Positions 1 through 8,486 of a stretch of DNA of 42,757 bases are shown here, piece by piece. Source of the DNA: Rhodospirillales bacterium. Its GTDB lineage: Bacteria; Pseudomonadota; Alphaproteobacteria; CACIAM-22H2. A program made the translations under genes and the position numbers. The stretch's first letter is position 1; each line of letters begins with the position of its first letter. The notes below the pieces were generated by a model that saw only the letters and a program-made list of their open reading frames with translations, did no database searches and had not been told where the DNA came from. The stretch lies in assembly GCA_016794025.1 (NCBI GenBank), contig JAEUKX010000084.1, positions 1-42,757 on the forward strand. The letters run 5' to 3'.

Positions 1-1356
1 CTGCTCGACGAGGTGACCGGTCTTGTCGAATGGCCGGTCGTGCTGGCGGGCGAGATCGACCGGAAATTCATGGATGTGCCGGCCGAGGTGCTCGTCACCT
101 CGATGCGTGCGCACCAGAAATACTTCGCCACGCTCAACGCCGACGGTTCGCTCGCGCGCCATTTCATCGTCGTCGCCAACCGCGACACGGCGGATGGCGG
201 GAAGATGGTCGTTGCGGGCAACGAGCGCGTGCTGCGCGCGCGCCTGTCCGACGCCAAGTTCTTCTGGGACCAGGATCGCCGGACGAAGCTTGCCGACCGG
301 CTGCCGGCGCTCGACCAGCGCGTGTTCCACGCGAAGCTCGGCACGATGGCGCAGAAGGTGGAGCGGCTCGAAGGCCTGTCGGCCTTCATCGCGCCCATGC
401 TGGGTGCGGACGCGAACGACGCGATGCGCGCGGCCAAGCTTGCCAAGGCCGACCTGTCGTCGGGCATGGTCGGCGAATTCCCCGAGCTTCAGGGCATCAT
501 GGGCCGCTACTACGCGCGGCACGACGGCGAGAGCGAAGCGGTCGCCAACGCCATCCGCGCGCATTACCAGCCGCTCGGCCCCAACGACGAATGCCCGTCG
601 GCGCCGCTGTCGGTCGCCGTGGCGCTGGCCGAGAAGATCGACACGCTCGCCGGGTTCTGGAAGATCGACGAGAAGCCGACCGGCTCGAAGGATCCCTTCG
701 CGCTGCGCCGGGCGGCACTGGGCGTCATCCGCCTGATCGTGGAAAACCGCCTGCGGCTGCGTCTGACCGCGCTGTTCGCGACCGCGCTTGGCGAATACGG
801 GGTCGACGGCAGGCGCGGCGCCGAGCTGTCGGCCGACCTCCTCGGCTTCTTCGCCGACCGGCTTAAGGTGACGCTGCGCGAGAAGGGCGTGCGCCACGAC
901 CTGATCGACGCGGTCTTCGCGCTCGGCGGCGAGGACGATCTCGTGCGCCTGCTCGCGCGCGTGGACGCGCTGGCCGCGTTCCTCAAGACCGACGACGGCG
1001 CGAACCTGCTGGCAGCCGCGAAGCGCGCATCGAACATCCTCGCCATCGAGACGAAGAAGGACGGCAAGGCGCCCGAAGGCGATGCCGTGGCCGCCCTGCT
1101 GGCGCAGGCGGAAGAGAAGGCGCTCGCCGAACGCCTGTCGGCCGCGGAGGCGGCGGCGGCAAAGGCGCTGGCGGCCGAGGATTTCGTCGCGGCGATGGCG
1201 GCACTGGCGGGACTGCGCGCGCCGGTCGACGCGTTCTTCGAAAAGGTGACGGTGAACGCGGACGATCGCGATCTGCGCGCCAACCGCCTGAAACTGCTTT
1301 CGCACATCCGCCGCACGCTCTCGCAGGTGGCGGATTTCGCCCGGATCGAAGGGTAG
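1..1356 (+). CDS. glyS: Glycine-tRNA ligase beta subunit, 5'-truncated by the window edge
   Basis: The open frame runs in from the first base ([20 protein letters not shown]) and ends at a TAG at 1354-1356, so only the C-terminal 451 residues or so are present. The family-typical stretch [13 protein letters not shown] lies near the start, and an alanine- and arginine-rich helical anticodon-binding region ends in [25 protein letters not shown]. The beta subunit works with GlyQ in the bacterial alpha2beta2 enzyme that charges tRNA-Gly. The full family length is near 690 residues, so roughly a third and the true start lie upstream. ppdK begins 12 bases downstream on the same strand, a neighbour pair common in Alphaproteobacteria. 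Confidence 0.95.
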   Translation: MLDEVTGLVEWPVVLAGEIDRKFMDVPAEVLVTSMRAHQKYFATLNADGSLARHFIVVANRDTADGGKMVVAGNERVLRARLSDAKFFWDQDRRTKLADRLPALDQRVFHAKLGTMAQKVERLEGLSAFIAPMLGADANDAMRAAKLAKADLSSGMVGEFPELQGIMGRYYARHDGESEAVANAIRAHYQPLGPNDECPSAPLSVAVALAEKIDTLAGFWKIDEKPTGSKDPFALRRAALGVIRLIVENRLRLRLTALFATALGEYGVDGRRGAELSADLLGFFADRLKVTLREKGVRHDLIDAVFALGGEDDLVRLLARVDALAAFLKTDDGANLLAAAKRASNILAIETKKDGKAPEGDAVAALLAQAEEKALAERLSAAEAAAAKALAAEDFVAAMAALAGLRAPVDAFFEKVTVNADDRDLRANRLKLLSHIRRTLSQVADFARIEG

Positions 1357-1368
1357 GGGAACCTGACC

Positions 1369-4332
1369 ATGGCCAAGTGGGTCTACACGTTCGGCAACGG
1401 CAAGGCCGAGGGCAAGGCGGAGATGAAGAATCTCCTCGGCGGCAAGGGCGCCAACCTCGCCGAGATGAGCAATCTGGGCCTGCCCGTTCCGCCCGGCTTC
1501 ACGGTCACGACCGAGGTCTGCACCTATTACTACGCCAACGGCCGCGCCTATCCGGGCGACCTCAAGGCGCAGGTGGCCGCGGCCCTGGCCCAGATCGAGA
1601 AGACGGTCTCGCGCCGCTTCGGCGATCCGGCCAAGCCGCTCCTCGTCTCGGTGCGCTCGGGTGCCCGCGCCTCGATGCCGGGGATGATGGACACGGTCCT
1701 CAATCTCGGCCTCAACGACGCCACCGTTGAGGGGCTTGCGCGCGAAAGCGGCGATGCCCGCTTCGCCTACGATTCCTACCGCCGCTTCCTGCAGATGTAC
1801 GGCGACGTCGTGCTCGAGGTGGATCATCACCATTTCGAGGAGATCCTCGAGCGCACGAAGTCCGACCTCGGCATCTCGCTCGACACCGAGATGACGGCCG
1901 ACGACTGGAAGAAGCTCGTGGGCGAGTACAAGGAGATGGTCGCGCGCGAGATCGGCCGCCCGTTCCCGCAGGACCCCAACGAACAGCTGTGGGGCGCGGT
2001 GGGCGCGGTGTTCGCGAGCTGGATGAACCAGCGCGCGATCACCTACCGCAGGCTCCACCAGATCCCCGAGGAATGGGGCACGGCCGTCAACGTGCAGGCG
2101 ATGGTCTTCGGCAACATGGGCGAGGACTGCGCCACGGGCGTCGCCTTCACGCGCGACCCCTCGACGGGCGAGAACGCGTTCTACGGCGAATTCCTCATCA
2201 ACGCGCAGGGCGAGGACGTCGTCGCCGGCATCCGCACGCCCCAGCAGCTCACCGTTGCGGGCCGCACCAAGCAGGGTTCGAAGCTTCCCTCGATGGAAGA
2301 GGCGATGCCCGAGACCTACGCCCAGCTCGTGACGATCCGCGAGCGGCTCGAGCGCCACTACCGCGACATCCAGGACATCGAGTTCACGGTCGAGAAGGGC
2401 AAGCTCTGGATGCTGCAGACGCGCAACGGCAAGCGGACCGCCGGTGCCGCCCTGCGCATCGCCGTCGAGATGGCCGAGGAGGGCCTCATCGACCGCAAGA
2501 CTGCGGTGACGCGCATCGATCCCGCCTCGCTGGACCAGCTGCTGCACCCCACGCTCGACCCCAAGGCGCCGCGCACGCTGCTGACGCGGGCGCTGCCCGC
2601 CTCGCCGGGGGCGGCGTCGGGCATCGCGTCCTTCTCGGCCGACGAGGCCGAGCAGCTCGCCGCCGCCGGCAAGGCCGTCATCCTCGTGCGCATCGAGACG
2701 TCGCCGGAGGACATTCACGGCATGCATGCCGCCCGCGGCATCCTCACCACGCGCGGCGGCATGACCAGCCACGCCGCGGTCGTGGCGCGCGGCATGGGCC
2801 GCGCGTGCGTCGCCGGGGCGGGGGAAATCCGCGTCGACTACGCCCAGCGCCAGATGACCGTGCGCGGCCAGACGATCAAGGCCGGCGAATGGCTGACGAT
2901 CGACGGCGGCACCGGCGAGGTGTTCCTTGGCGAGGTGCCGACCGTGCAGCCCGAGCTTTCGGGCCACTTCGCGCGCATCATGGAATGGGCGGACGGCTTC
3001 CGGCGCATGAAGGTGCGCACGAACGCCGAGACGCCGCTCGACGCGCGCACCGCGCGCCGCTTCGGGGCGGAAGGGATCGGCCTCTGCCGGACCGAGCACA
3101 TGTTCTTCGACCCCTCGCGCATCCTTGCGGTGCGCGAGATGATCGTGGCCGACGATGCCGCCGCGCGGGCCACCGCGCTCGCCAAGATCATGCCGTTCCA
3201 GCGCGCCGATTTCGTCGAGCTGTTCGGCATCATGGCGGGCCTGCCCGTGACGATCCGCCTGCTCGACCCGCCGCTGCACGAGTTCCTGCCGCACGCCGAC
3301 GCGGACTTCGCGGAGCTTGCGCGCGTCACCGGCAAGTCGGTCGCCGAGGTGCGCGCGCGCGCCGAGAAGCTGACCGAGACGAACCCGATGCTGGGCCATC
3401 GCGGCTGCCGTCTGGCCGTGACCTACCCCGAGATCTACCAGATGCAGGCGCGCGCCATCTTCGAGGCGGCCGCCGACGTCGCCAAGGCGACGGGGGCGGG
3501 CGTCGAGCCGGAGATCATGATCCCGCTCGTGGCGACCAAGCGCGAGCTTGACGTCATGCGCGACCACATCGCCAAGGTCCATGGCGAGGTCGAGAAGGCC
3601 AAGGGCGCGAAGATCGCGTACACGCTGGGCACCATGATCGAGCTGCCGCGCGCGGCGTTGCGCGCCGCCGAGATCGCGGAGACGGCGGAGTTCTTCTCCT
3701 TCGGCACGAACGACCTGACGCAGACCACGTTCGGGCTGTCGCGCGACGATGCGGCAAGCTTCCTTGGCGCCTACGAGAACCAGAAGATCCTGCCGCGCGA
3801 TCCGTTCGTGACGCTCGACCAGGACGGCGTGGGCGAGCTCGTGAAGATCGCGGCCGAGCGCGGCCGCGCGACGCGGCCCGACATCAAGCTCGGCATCTGC
3901 GGCGAGCATGGCGGCGACCCCGCCTCGATCCGGTTCTGCGAGGGGGCGGGGCTCGACTACGTGTCGTGCTCGCCCTACCGCGTGCCGATCGCGCGTCTGG
4001 CCGCGGCGCAGGCGGCCCTCGCCGCCGGCGAAGGCGCGCCGAAGGCGGCAATCGTGACGAAGAAGGTCGCGGCACCGGACCGGCACAACCGCGTGCGCAT
4101 CGCCGCCGGCCGTCGTGCGGCCGCCGCGCGCGTTTCGGTCGGCCGCGGCCGCTCGACGCCTGCCGCTCGGCCCGCACCCCTGAAGGCGAAGCCCGCGCCC
4201 GCGAAGAAGAAGGCCGCCGCGCCCAAGCCGAAGAAGAACGCGGCGCCGGCGAGGAAGAAGCCGGCCCCGAAGAAGGTCGCGCCGAAGAAAACGAAGGCCA
4301 AGACGAAGGTCAAGAAGGGCAAGCGCAAGTGA
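1369..4332 (+). CDS. ppdK: Pyruvate, phosphate dikinase with a lysine-rich C-terminal tail
   Basis: This cytosolic enzyme interconverts pyruvate + ATP + Pi and phosphoenolpyruvate + AMP + PPi. The 987-residue product has an N-terminal ATP-grasp region (LLGGKGANLAEMSNLGLPVPPGF at residues 23-45), the swivelling phosphohistidine domain with GGMTSHAAVVARGM (catalytic His468), and a PEP-binding TIM barrel with GICGEHGGDP (Cys844 as acid/base). The canonical protein ends near residue 884 (RLAAAQAALAA). A further ~103 residues follow that are rich in Lys, Ala and Pro, with KKAAAPKPKKNAAPARKK-like repeats resembling histone H1 or AlgP tails. I count 24 lysines there. The tail is in the same frame, and its stop overlaps the next start (GTGA), so it is not an obvious frameshift. 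The ATG at 1369 follows an AGGGGAAC stretch. Confidence 0.96.
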   Translation: MAKWVYTFGNGKAEGKAEMKNLLGGKGANLAEMSNLGLPVPPGFTVTTEVCTYYYANGRAYPGDLKAQVAAALAQIEKTVSRRFGDPAKPLLVSVRSGARASMPGMMDTVLNLGLNDATVEGLARESGDARFAYDSYRRFLQMYGDVVLEVDHHHFEEILERTKSDLGISLDTEMTADDWKKLVGEYKEMVAREIGRPFPQDPNEQLWGAVGAVFASWMNQRAITYRRLHQIPEEWGTAVNVQAMVFGNMGEDCATGVAFTRDPSTGENAFYGEFLINAQGEDVVAGIRTPQQLTVAGRTKQGSKLPSMEEAMPETYAQLVTIRERLERHYRDIQDIEFTVEKGKLWMLQTRNGKRTAGAALRIAVEMAEEGLIDRKTAVTRIDPASLDQLLHPTLDPKAPRTLLTRALPASPGAASGIASFSADEAEQLAAAGKAVILVRIETSPEDIHGMHAARGILTTRGGMTSHAAVVARGMGRACVAGAGEIRVDYAQRQMTVRGQTIKAGEWLTIDGGTGEVFLGEVPTVQPELSGHFARIMEWADGFRRMKVRTNAETPLDARTARRFGAEGIGLCRTEHMFFDPSRILAVREMIVADDAAARATALAKIMPFQRADFVELFGIMAGLPVTIRLLDPPLHEFLPHADADFAELARVTGKSVAEVRARAEKLTETNPMLGHRGCRLAVTYPEIYQMQARAIFEAAADVAKATGAGVEPEIMIPLVATKRELDVMRDHIAKVHGEVEKAKGAKIAYTLGTMIELPRAALRAAEIAETAEFFSFGTNDLTQTTFGLSRDDAASFLGAYENQKILPRDPFVTLDQDGVGELVKIAAERGRATRPDIKLGICGEHGGDPASIRFCEGAGLDYVSCSPYRVPIARLAAAQAALAAGEGAPKAAIVTKKVAAPDRHNRVRIAAGRRAAAARVSVGRGRSTPAARPAPLKAKPAPAKKKAAAPKPKKNAAPARKKPAPKKVAPKKTKAKTKVKKGKRK

Positions 4333-4748
4333 GTACCGATCCGGGCTGCGTCTTCTGCAAGATCGTGGCGGGGACGATCCCCAGCCACAGGATCTGCGAG
4401 GACGCGCGGACCTTCGCCTTCCTCGACATCAATCCCGCCAATCGGGGCCATGCGCTGGTGATCCCCAAGGCGCATGCGCCCAACCTCGTCGCCAGCGACG
4501 ATGCCGACCTTGCCGCGGTGATGGCGACGGTGCGCAGGGTGGCGGCGGCGATCGAGAAGGTGGTGAGGCCCGACGGCTTCAACCTGCTTCAGGCCAACGG
4601 GCCGGGGGCGGCGCAGTCGGTGCTGCATTTCCACATGCATATCGTGCCGCGCCGCATGGGCGACGGGCTCAACATGAACTGGGGCCTCGTGCCCGGCGAC
4701 CACAAGGAACTGGCGGCCCTCGCCGCCGAGATCCGCGCGGCGCTCTAG
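4329..4748 (+). CDS. HIT family protein (histidine triad nucleotide hydrolase)
   Basis: The product is 139 residues from a GTG that overlaps the ppdK stop by four bases. It begins VSTDPGCVFCKIVAGTIPSH and carries the histidine triad HFHMHIVPR, with H100, H102 and H104; H102 is the expected nucleophile. The Cys7-x2-Cys10 pair is the N-terminal zinc-ligand pair of HIT/HINT proteins. Members hydrolyse nucleoside phosphoramidates or dinucleoside polyphosphates; the true substrate cannot be read here. The length matches the family. GTG is preferred because no other in-frame start lies close upstream of the conserved CVFC and the GTGA overlap is repeated elsewhere in the window. Confidence 0.92.
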   Translation: MSTDPGCVFCKIVAGTIPSHRICEDARTFAFLDINPANRGHALVIPKAHAPNLVASDDADLAAVMATVRRVAAAIEKVVRPDGFNLLQANGPGAAQSVLHFHMHIVPRRMGDGLNMNWGLVPGDHKELAALAAEIRAAL

Positions 4749-4751
4749 CTT

Positions 4752-5648
4752 TCAGAAATTCGCCCAGGCGGGCTTGTGCGGCACGAGCTTCGCGTCGCCC
4801 GCCAGCAGCTGCGCGCCCGTCTCGCGCGCCTTCTCGACCGCTTCGAGGCGCAGGAGTGCCAGCCCGTGCGAACCGGCGGCCGAACGCATCTCGCCGGCTT
4901 CCTCGCCCGCGAGGGTCACCGGCGTGCCGGGGGCGGGCGCAGGACCCTCGATATCGACGGCCATCAGGCGCTTCTTGACGAGCGCGCGGTACTTCATGCG
5001 CGCGGTCAGCTCCTGCCCGATATAGCAGCCCTTCTTGAAATCGACGCCGCCAAGTTCCTCGAAGCCGTTCTCCAGCAGCAGCGCGTGTTCCACGGCCAGG
5101 TCGCGGCTGCCGTCGGGGACCGCGAGCGACAGGCGATGGCGGTCGTAATCTTCGGGGGCAGCCGACGCGAAGCCCAGCGCCGCTGCAAGCCCGGCCAGCT
5201 CGTCGGCGGGTACAAGTGCACGCACGCCAAGGGCCGCCAGCCGCGGATCGACATAGACGCAGCCGCCGCCCGCCGCCTTGGCCGCGCCCGGCACGGACGC
5301 CAGGCCAAGCGCTTCGGCCGCATTTTCGCCCCAGAAGGCGGCGACAACGAGCCCGTCGGCCGGGGCAAGCGCCACCTTCGCGCGCAGCTTGTACATCTTG
5401 AGCCGGCGCATCAGGTCGTCGCGGCGCGCCGCTTCGGCGTCGAGATGGATCGTGTCGCCGATGGCGACCATGAAGAACTCGTGCAGGAAGCGGCCCTGCG
5501 CGGTGAGGAAGGCGGCATGGCGCGCATTGGACGCATCGACCTTCGTGGCGTCGGTCGACACGAGGCCCTGCAGGAACGTCGCGCGGTCCTCGCCGGAAAC
5601 GGCAAGGGCGGCGCGGGCGGGCAGGGCGGTGTGGAAGCGTTCGGGCAT
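4752..5648 (-). CDS. ygfZ: CAF17-like folate-binding protein YgfZ (iron-sulfur cluster maintenance)
   Basis: The 298-residue minus-strand product has the family signature KGCYIGQE at residues 206-213 (Cys208) and an N-terminal region with FLQGLVSTD, as in the GcvT-like folate-binding fold. YgfZ/CAF17 proteins use tetrahydrofolate in assembly or repair of certain Fe-S enzymes. The gene converges on the HIT gene with three bases between the stops and diverges from the glycosyltransferase run, with 95 bases between the starts. No clear Shine-Dalgarno sequence precedes the ATG at 5648. Several Fe-S enzymes are encoded in this window, including the Soe-like complex, but no direct link is shown. 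Confidence 0.93.
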   Translation of the reverse strand: MPERFHTALPARAALAVSGEDRATFLQGLVSTDATKVDASNARHAAFLTAQGRFLHEFFMVAIGDTIHLDAEAARRDDLMRRLKMYKLRAKVALAPADGLVVAAFWGENAAEALGLASVPGAAKAAGGGCVYVDPRLAALGVRALVPADELAGLAAALGFASAAPEDYDRHRLSLAVPDGSRDLAVEHALLLENGFEELGGVDFKKGCYIGQELTARMKYRALVKKRLMAVDIEGPAPAPGTPVTLAGEEAGEMRSAAGSHGLALLRLEAVEKARETGAQLLAGDAKLVPHKPAWANF

Positions 5649-5707
5649 GCGGCCGGTCTCGGGGGGAAAATCGCCGTCAGCTCAGGAGTTAAGCGTCCCG
5701 CGCGCGC

Positions 5708-5736
5708 TTGGCAAGGGGCGGGGGGCGGCCTATAAG
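5708..5736 (+). promoter_or_regulatory. Candidate sigma-70-type promoter of the glycosyltransferase operon
   Basis: TTGGCA (5708-5713) and TATAAG (5731-5736) are separated by exactly 17 bases. The -10 element sits inside a perfect palindrome, CGGCCT-ATA-AGGCCG (5726-5740). A start site 7-8 bases after the -10 would fall on the ATG at 5744, implying a leaderless transcript. Found by eye; not tested. Confidence 0.55.
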
Positions 5737-5743
5737 GCCGGAT

Positions 5744-6775
5744 ATGGCCATTCGCATCTGTTTCATCGAGGATTCGGTCGAGTTTGACGGGTACAGCCCG
5801 ACGAGCCGCCCGCTGGACGCGCCGCAGAAGGCGCTTGCCTATCTTTCCGCGAGCCTCGCGCTGCGTGGCCACACGGTCAGTGTGGTCAACAACGCCACCT
5901 TGTCGATGACCTGCGACGGCGTCGCATGGCCGGGCCGGTCGGGCGAGGTTCCGGGCGAGTGCGACCTGGCCGTGGCGGTCGGGGACGCGAGGCTCCACGA
6001 CCGCATCGCGACGGCGGGCCGCAGGCTCCTGTGGGTGCCGGGCGATCCCGATGCCATCGCCGCCGGCCCGCGCGCGGCCGCCATCGCGCGCCACCGGCCG
6101 GAAATCGTGTTCCACTCGCACGCCCAGCGCGACCGCTGGATGAACCCGGACGCGCTCACCGTCCACGTGATCGCGCCCGCCATCGCACCGGCGTATTTCG
6201 AGGACATCTCCTGCGTGCCCTCGATCCCGCCGCGCGCCATCGCGGTGTGCCATCCGCTCGCCGGGCTCGAGCGCATCGTGCGCCTGTGGGCCGACCATGT
6301 GCAGCCTCTGGCGCCGGGCGCCGAGCTGCATGTCCATTCGGCGCGCCTCGAGCGCGCGATCCGCACCGGCGAGGTGCCCTCCGACCTCGTCGCGATCCAT
6401 GATCTTGTCCGCACGGCGATGGGCGTGCTCGTTTTCCACCCGCTGGCCGACCCGCAGCTTGCCGATGCCTACCGCGCGGCCCGGGTATTCCTGCATCCCG
6501 GCCGCCACGACGAGGCGATCGCGCTGAACCTCATGGAAGCGCAGGCCGCGGGCCTGCCTGCCGTCGTGTTCGGCGAGGGACCGCTGGCGCGCGAGCGCGT
6601 CGTCGACGGCCACACCGGATCGATCCGCTACGGCGAGGAAGCCTATGCCGAGGCGGTTGCCACGCTCCTCAACGACGAGGCGGCGTGGCGCGCGATGTCG
6701 GACAAGGCGCGCGAGATCCAGCGCGGCCGCAGCTGGGCCATCGCGGCGGCCGAGTGGGAAGAGAAATTCGCGTGA
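5744..6775 (+). CDS. Glycosyltransferase, GT4-like (GT-B fold), first gene of the glycan operon
   Basis: The product is 343 residues. The C-terminal half has the GT4 donor-binding pattern E-x7-E (E257-AIALNLM-E265) in RVFLHPGRHDEAIALNLMEAQAAGLPAVV, followed by VVDGHTGSIRY. The N-terminal half is divergent, with DAPQKALAYLSASLALRGHTVSVV for the acceptor-side Rossmann domain. It should transfer a sugar from a nucleotide donor to a glycan or lipid acceptor at the cytoplasmic face; donor and acceptor are unknown. An in-frame GTG or TTG upstream (near 5708) would add 12 residues but would overlap the promoter, so the ATG at 5744 is preferred although it lacks a Shine-Dalgarno sequence. The stop overlaps the next start as GTGA. 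Confidence 0.85.
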   Translation: MAIRICFIEDSVEFDGYSPTSRPLDAPQKALAYLSASLALRGHTVSVVNNATLSMTCDGVAWPGRSGEVPGECDLAVAVGDARLHDRIATAGRRLLWVPGDPDAIAAGPRAAAIARHRPEIVFHSHAQRDRWMNPDALTVHVIAPAIAPAYFEDISCVPSIPPRAIAVCHPLAGLERIVRLWADHVQPLAPGAELHVHSARLERAIRTGEVPSDLVAIHDLVRTAMGVLVFHPLADPQLADAYRAARVFLHPGRHDEAIALNLMEAQAAGLPAVVFGEGPLARERVVDGHTGSIRYGEEAYAEAVATLLNDEAAWRAMSDKAREIQRGRSWAIAAAEWEEKFA

Positions 6776-7728
6776 ACGTGCTGTTCGTCACCTCGAACCG
6801 GATCGGCGACGCGATGCTGTCGACGGGCGTGCTCGCGCACCTCGTCGACACGATGCCGCAGGCCCGCTTCACGGTGGCGTGCGGGGCGCTGGCCGCCCCG
6901 CTGTTCGAGGCGCTGCCGCGCCGGGCGCGGACGATCGCGCTCGTCAAGGGGCCCGCGAAGCTGCACTGGCTGTCGCTGTGGGCGCGCACGGTCGGCCAGT
7001 TCTGGGAACTGGTCGTCGACATGCGCGGCTCCGGCCTTGCGTGGTTCCTTGCGGCCCGCCGCCGCGCCATCCTGACCGCGCGCGATCCCGGCCTCCATCG
7101 CGTGGAGAGTGCCGCGCGCGTGCTGAATATCTCGCCCGTGCCGTCGCCGCGCCTGTGGCTTTCCGATGCCGCGCGCGCCGCGGCGAAGACGCTGGCGGGC
7201 GAGGGGCCGCTCCTTGTCCTTGGCGCCACGGCGAACTGGACCGGCAAGATGTGGCCGGCCGACCGTTTCGCGGACCTTGCCGCGGCGCTGACCGCACCGG
7301 GTGCGGCCCTTGCCGGCGCGCGCGTGGCCGTCGTCGGCGGCCCGTCGGAGCGCGACCTCGCCGCCCCGCTGCTTGCTGCACTCGGACCGGCGGCGGTCGA
7401 TCTGGTCGGCACGGTGCCGCTGGCCACCGTCGCGGCGGTCATCGCGCGCGCCGCTCTCTATGTCGGCAACGATTCCGGCCTGATGCATGTCGCCGCCGCC
7501 GCCGGCGTGCCGACGCTGGGCCTGTTCGGGCCCTCGGACGACCGGCATTTCCGCCCGTGGGGCGCGCATGCGGCCTTCGTGCGCACGCCCGAGAGCAAGG
7601 ACGAGCTTTTCGCGCGCATCGACTTCCAGCCGCAGGGCGCGCGCTCGCTCATGGAATCGATCGACGTGGCGCGCGTGCGCGCGGCGGCCGAAGCGCTGCT
7701 TGCCGCGCGGGCGGAGAACGCGGCATGA
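6772..7728 (+). CDS. Glycosyltransferase family 9 (ADP-heptosyltransferase-like)
   Basis: The 318-residue product starts at a GTG overlapping the previous stop. It begins VNVLFVTSNRIGDAMLSTGVL, the GT9 N-terminus with the conserved Asp13 of the WaaC/WaaF type. LGATANWTGKMWPADRFADL (Lys159) and GNDSGLMHVAAAAGVPTLGLFGPS (residues 232-255) are the donor-binding signatures of GT9. Known members add L-glycero-D-manno-heptose to lipid A-Kdo in LPS inner core. The setting among other glycosyltransferases supports a core or surface-glycan role; the exact position in the glycan is not determinable. Confidence 0.9.
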   Translation: MNVLFVTSNRIGDAMLSTGVLAHLVDTMPQARFTVACGALAAPLFEALPRRARTIALVKGPAKLHWLSLWARTVGQFWELVVDMRGSGLAWFLAARRRAILTARDPGLHRVESAARVLNISPVPSPRLWLSDAARAAAKTLAGEGPLLVLGATANWTGKMWPADRFADLAAALTAPGAALAGARVAVVGGPSERDLAAPLLAALGPAAVDLVGTVPLATVAAVIARAALYVGNDSGLMHVAAAAGVPTLGLFGPSDDRHFRPWGAHAAFVRTPESKDELFARIDFQPQGARSLMESIDVARVRAAAEALLAARAENAA

Positions 7729-8483
7729 AACTCTCCGCCCTCGTCGTCGCCCGCAACGAGGAAGCCCGCCTGCCGGCCTGCCTGGCCGCACTTTCCTTTG
7801 CCGACGAGATCGTGGTCGTGCTCGACCGCACCACCGACGCAAGCCGCACCATCGCCGAGAAGGCCGGCGCGCGCGTGCTTGAAGGCGCATGGGAACGCGA
7901 AGGCGACCGGCGCAATGCCGGAATCGATTTCTGTTCGGGCGAGTGGATCCTCGAGGTCGACGCGGACGAGCATGTGGGCCCGGAGCTTGCGGCCGAGATC
8001 CGGCGCACCGTGGCGGCGAGCGCGGCCGCGCGCCATTCGATCCCGGTCGACAACCATATCGGCCAGCGCCTCGTTCGCCATGGCTGGGGTGCTTCCTTCG
8101 GCAAGTCCGCCTACTGGGGCCTGTTCCGGAAGGGCACGAAATCGTGGGGCCGCGAGCGCGTGCACCCGCGCCTGACGCTGACCGGCGAAGCGGGCGCGCC
8201 GCTCGAGTCCCGGCTGCGCCACGATGTCGACCGCAACCTGTCCGAGACGATCCAGCGGCTCGACCGCTATTCGACGGCCCGCGCGCTCGACCTGCGCGAG
8301 GCGGGCGATCCCGATCCCACGTCGCGCTATGTGCGCCGCTTCTTCTCGCGCTTCTGGAAATGCTACGTGGCGCGCAAGGGCTGGCGCGAGGGCGGCTACG
8401 GCCTTGTCATCGCGGCGCTCGCCGGCCTGTTCCCGCTGGTCTCGCACCTCAAGGCGCGCGACGGCGGGCCGGACGGCCGCTAG
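7725..8483 (+). CDS. Glycosyltransferase family 2 (WaaE/KdtX-like LPS core enzyme)
   Basis: The 252-residue product begins at an ATG overlapping the GT9 stop (ATGA). It has a GT-A type N-terminus: LSALVVARNEEARLPACLAAL, DEIVVVLDRTTDAS, and the metal-binding DAD at residues 79-81 in WILEVDADEH. The size and the ARNEE...DEIVV pattern match WaaE/KdtX-type enzymes, which add a glucose or related sugar to heptose in the LPS core. The C-terminal part (YVRRFFSRFWKCYVARKGWREGGYG) is basic and aromatic and could form a membrane-associated segment. It lies in a coupled operon with genes on both sides. Confidence 0.9.
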   Translation: MKLSALVVARNEEARLPACLAALSFADEIVVVLDRTTDASRTIAEKAGARVLEGAWEREGDRRNAGIDFCSGEWILEVDADEHVGPELAAEIRRTVAASAAARHSIPVDNHIGQRLVRHGWGASFGKSAYWGLFRKGTKSWGRERVHPRLTLTGEAGAPLESRLRHDVDRNLSETIQRLDRYSTARALDLREAGDPDPTSRYVRRFFSRFWKCYVARKGWREGGYGLVIAALAGLFPLVSHLKARDGGPDGR

Positions 8484-8486
8484 GCG

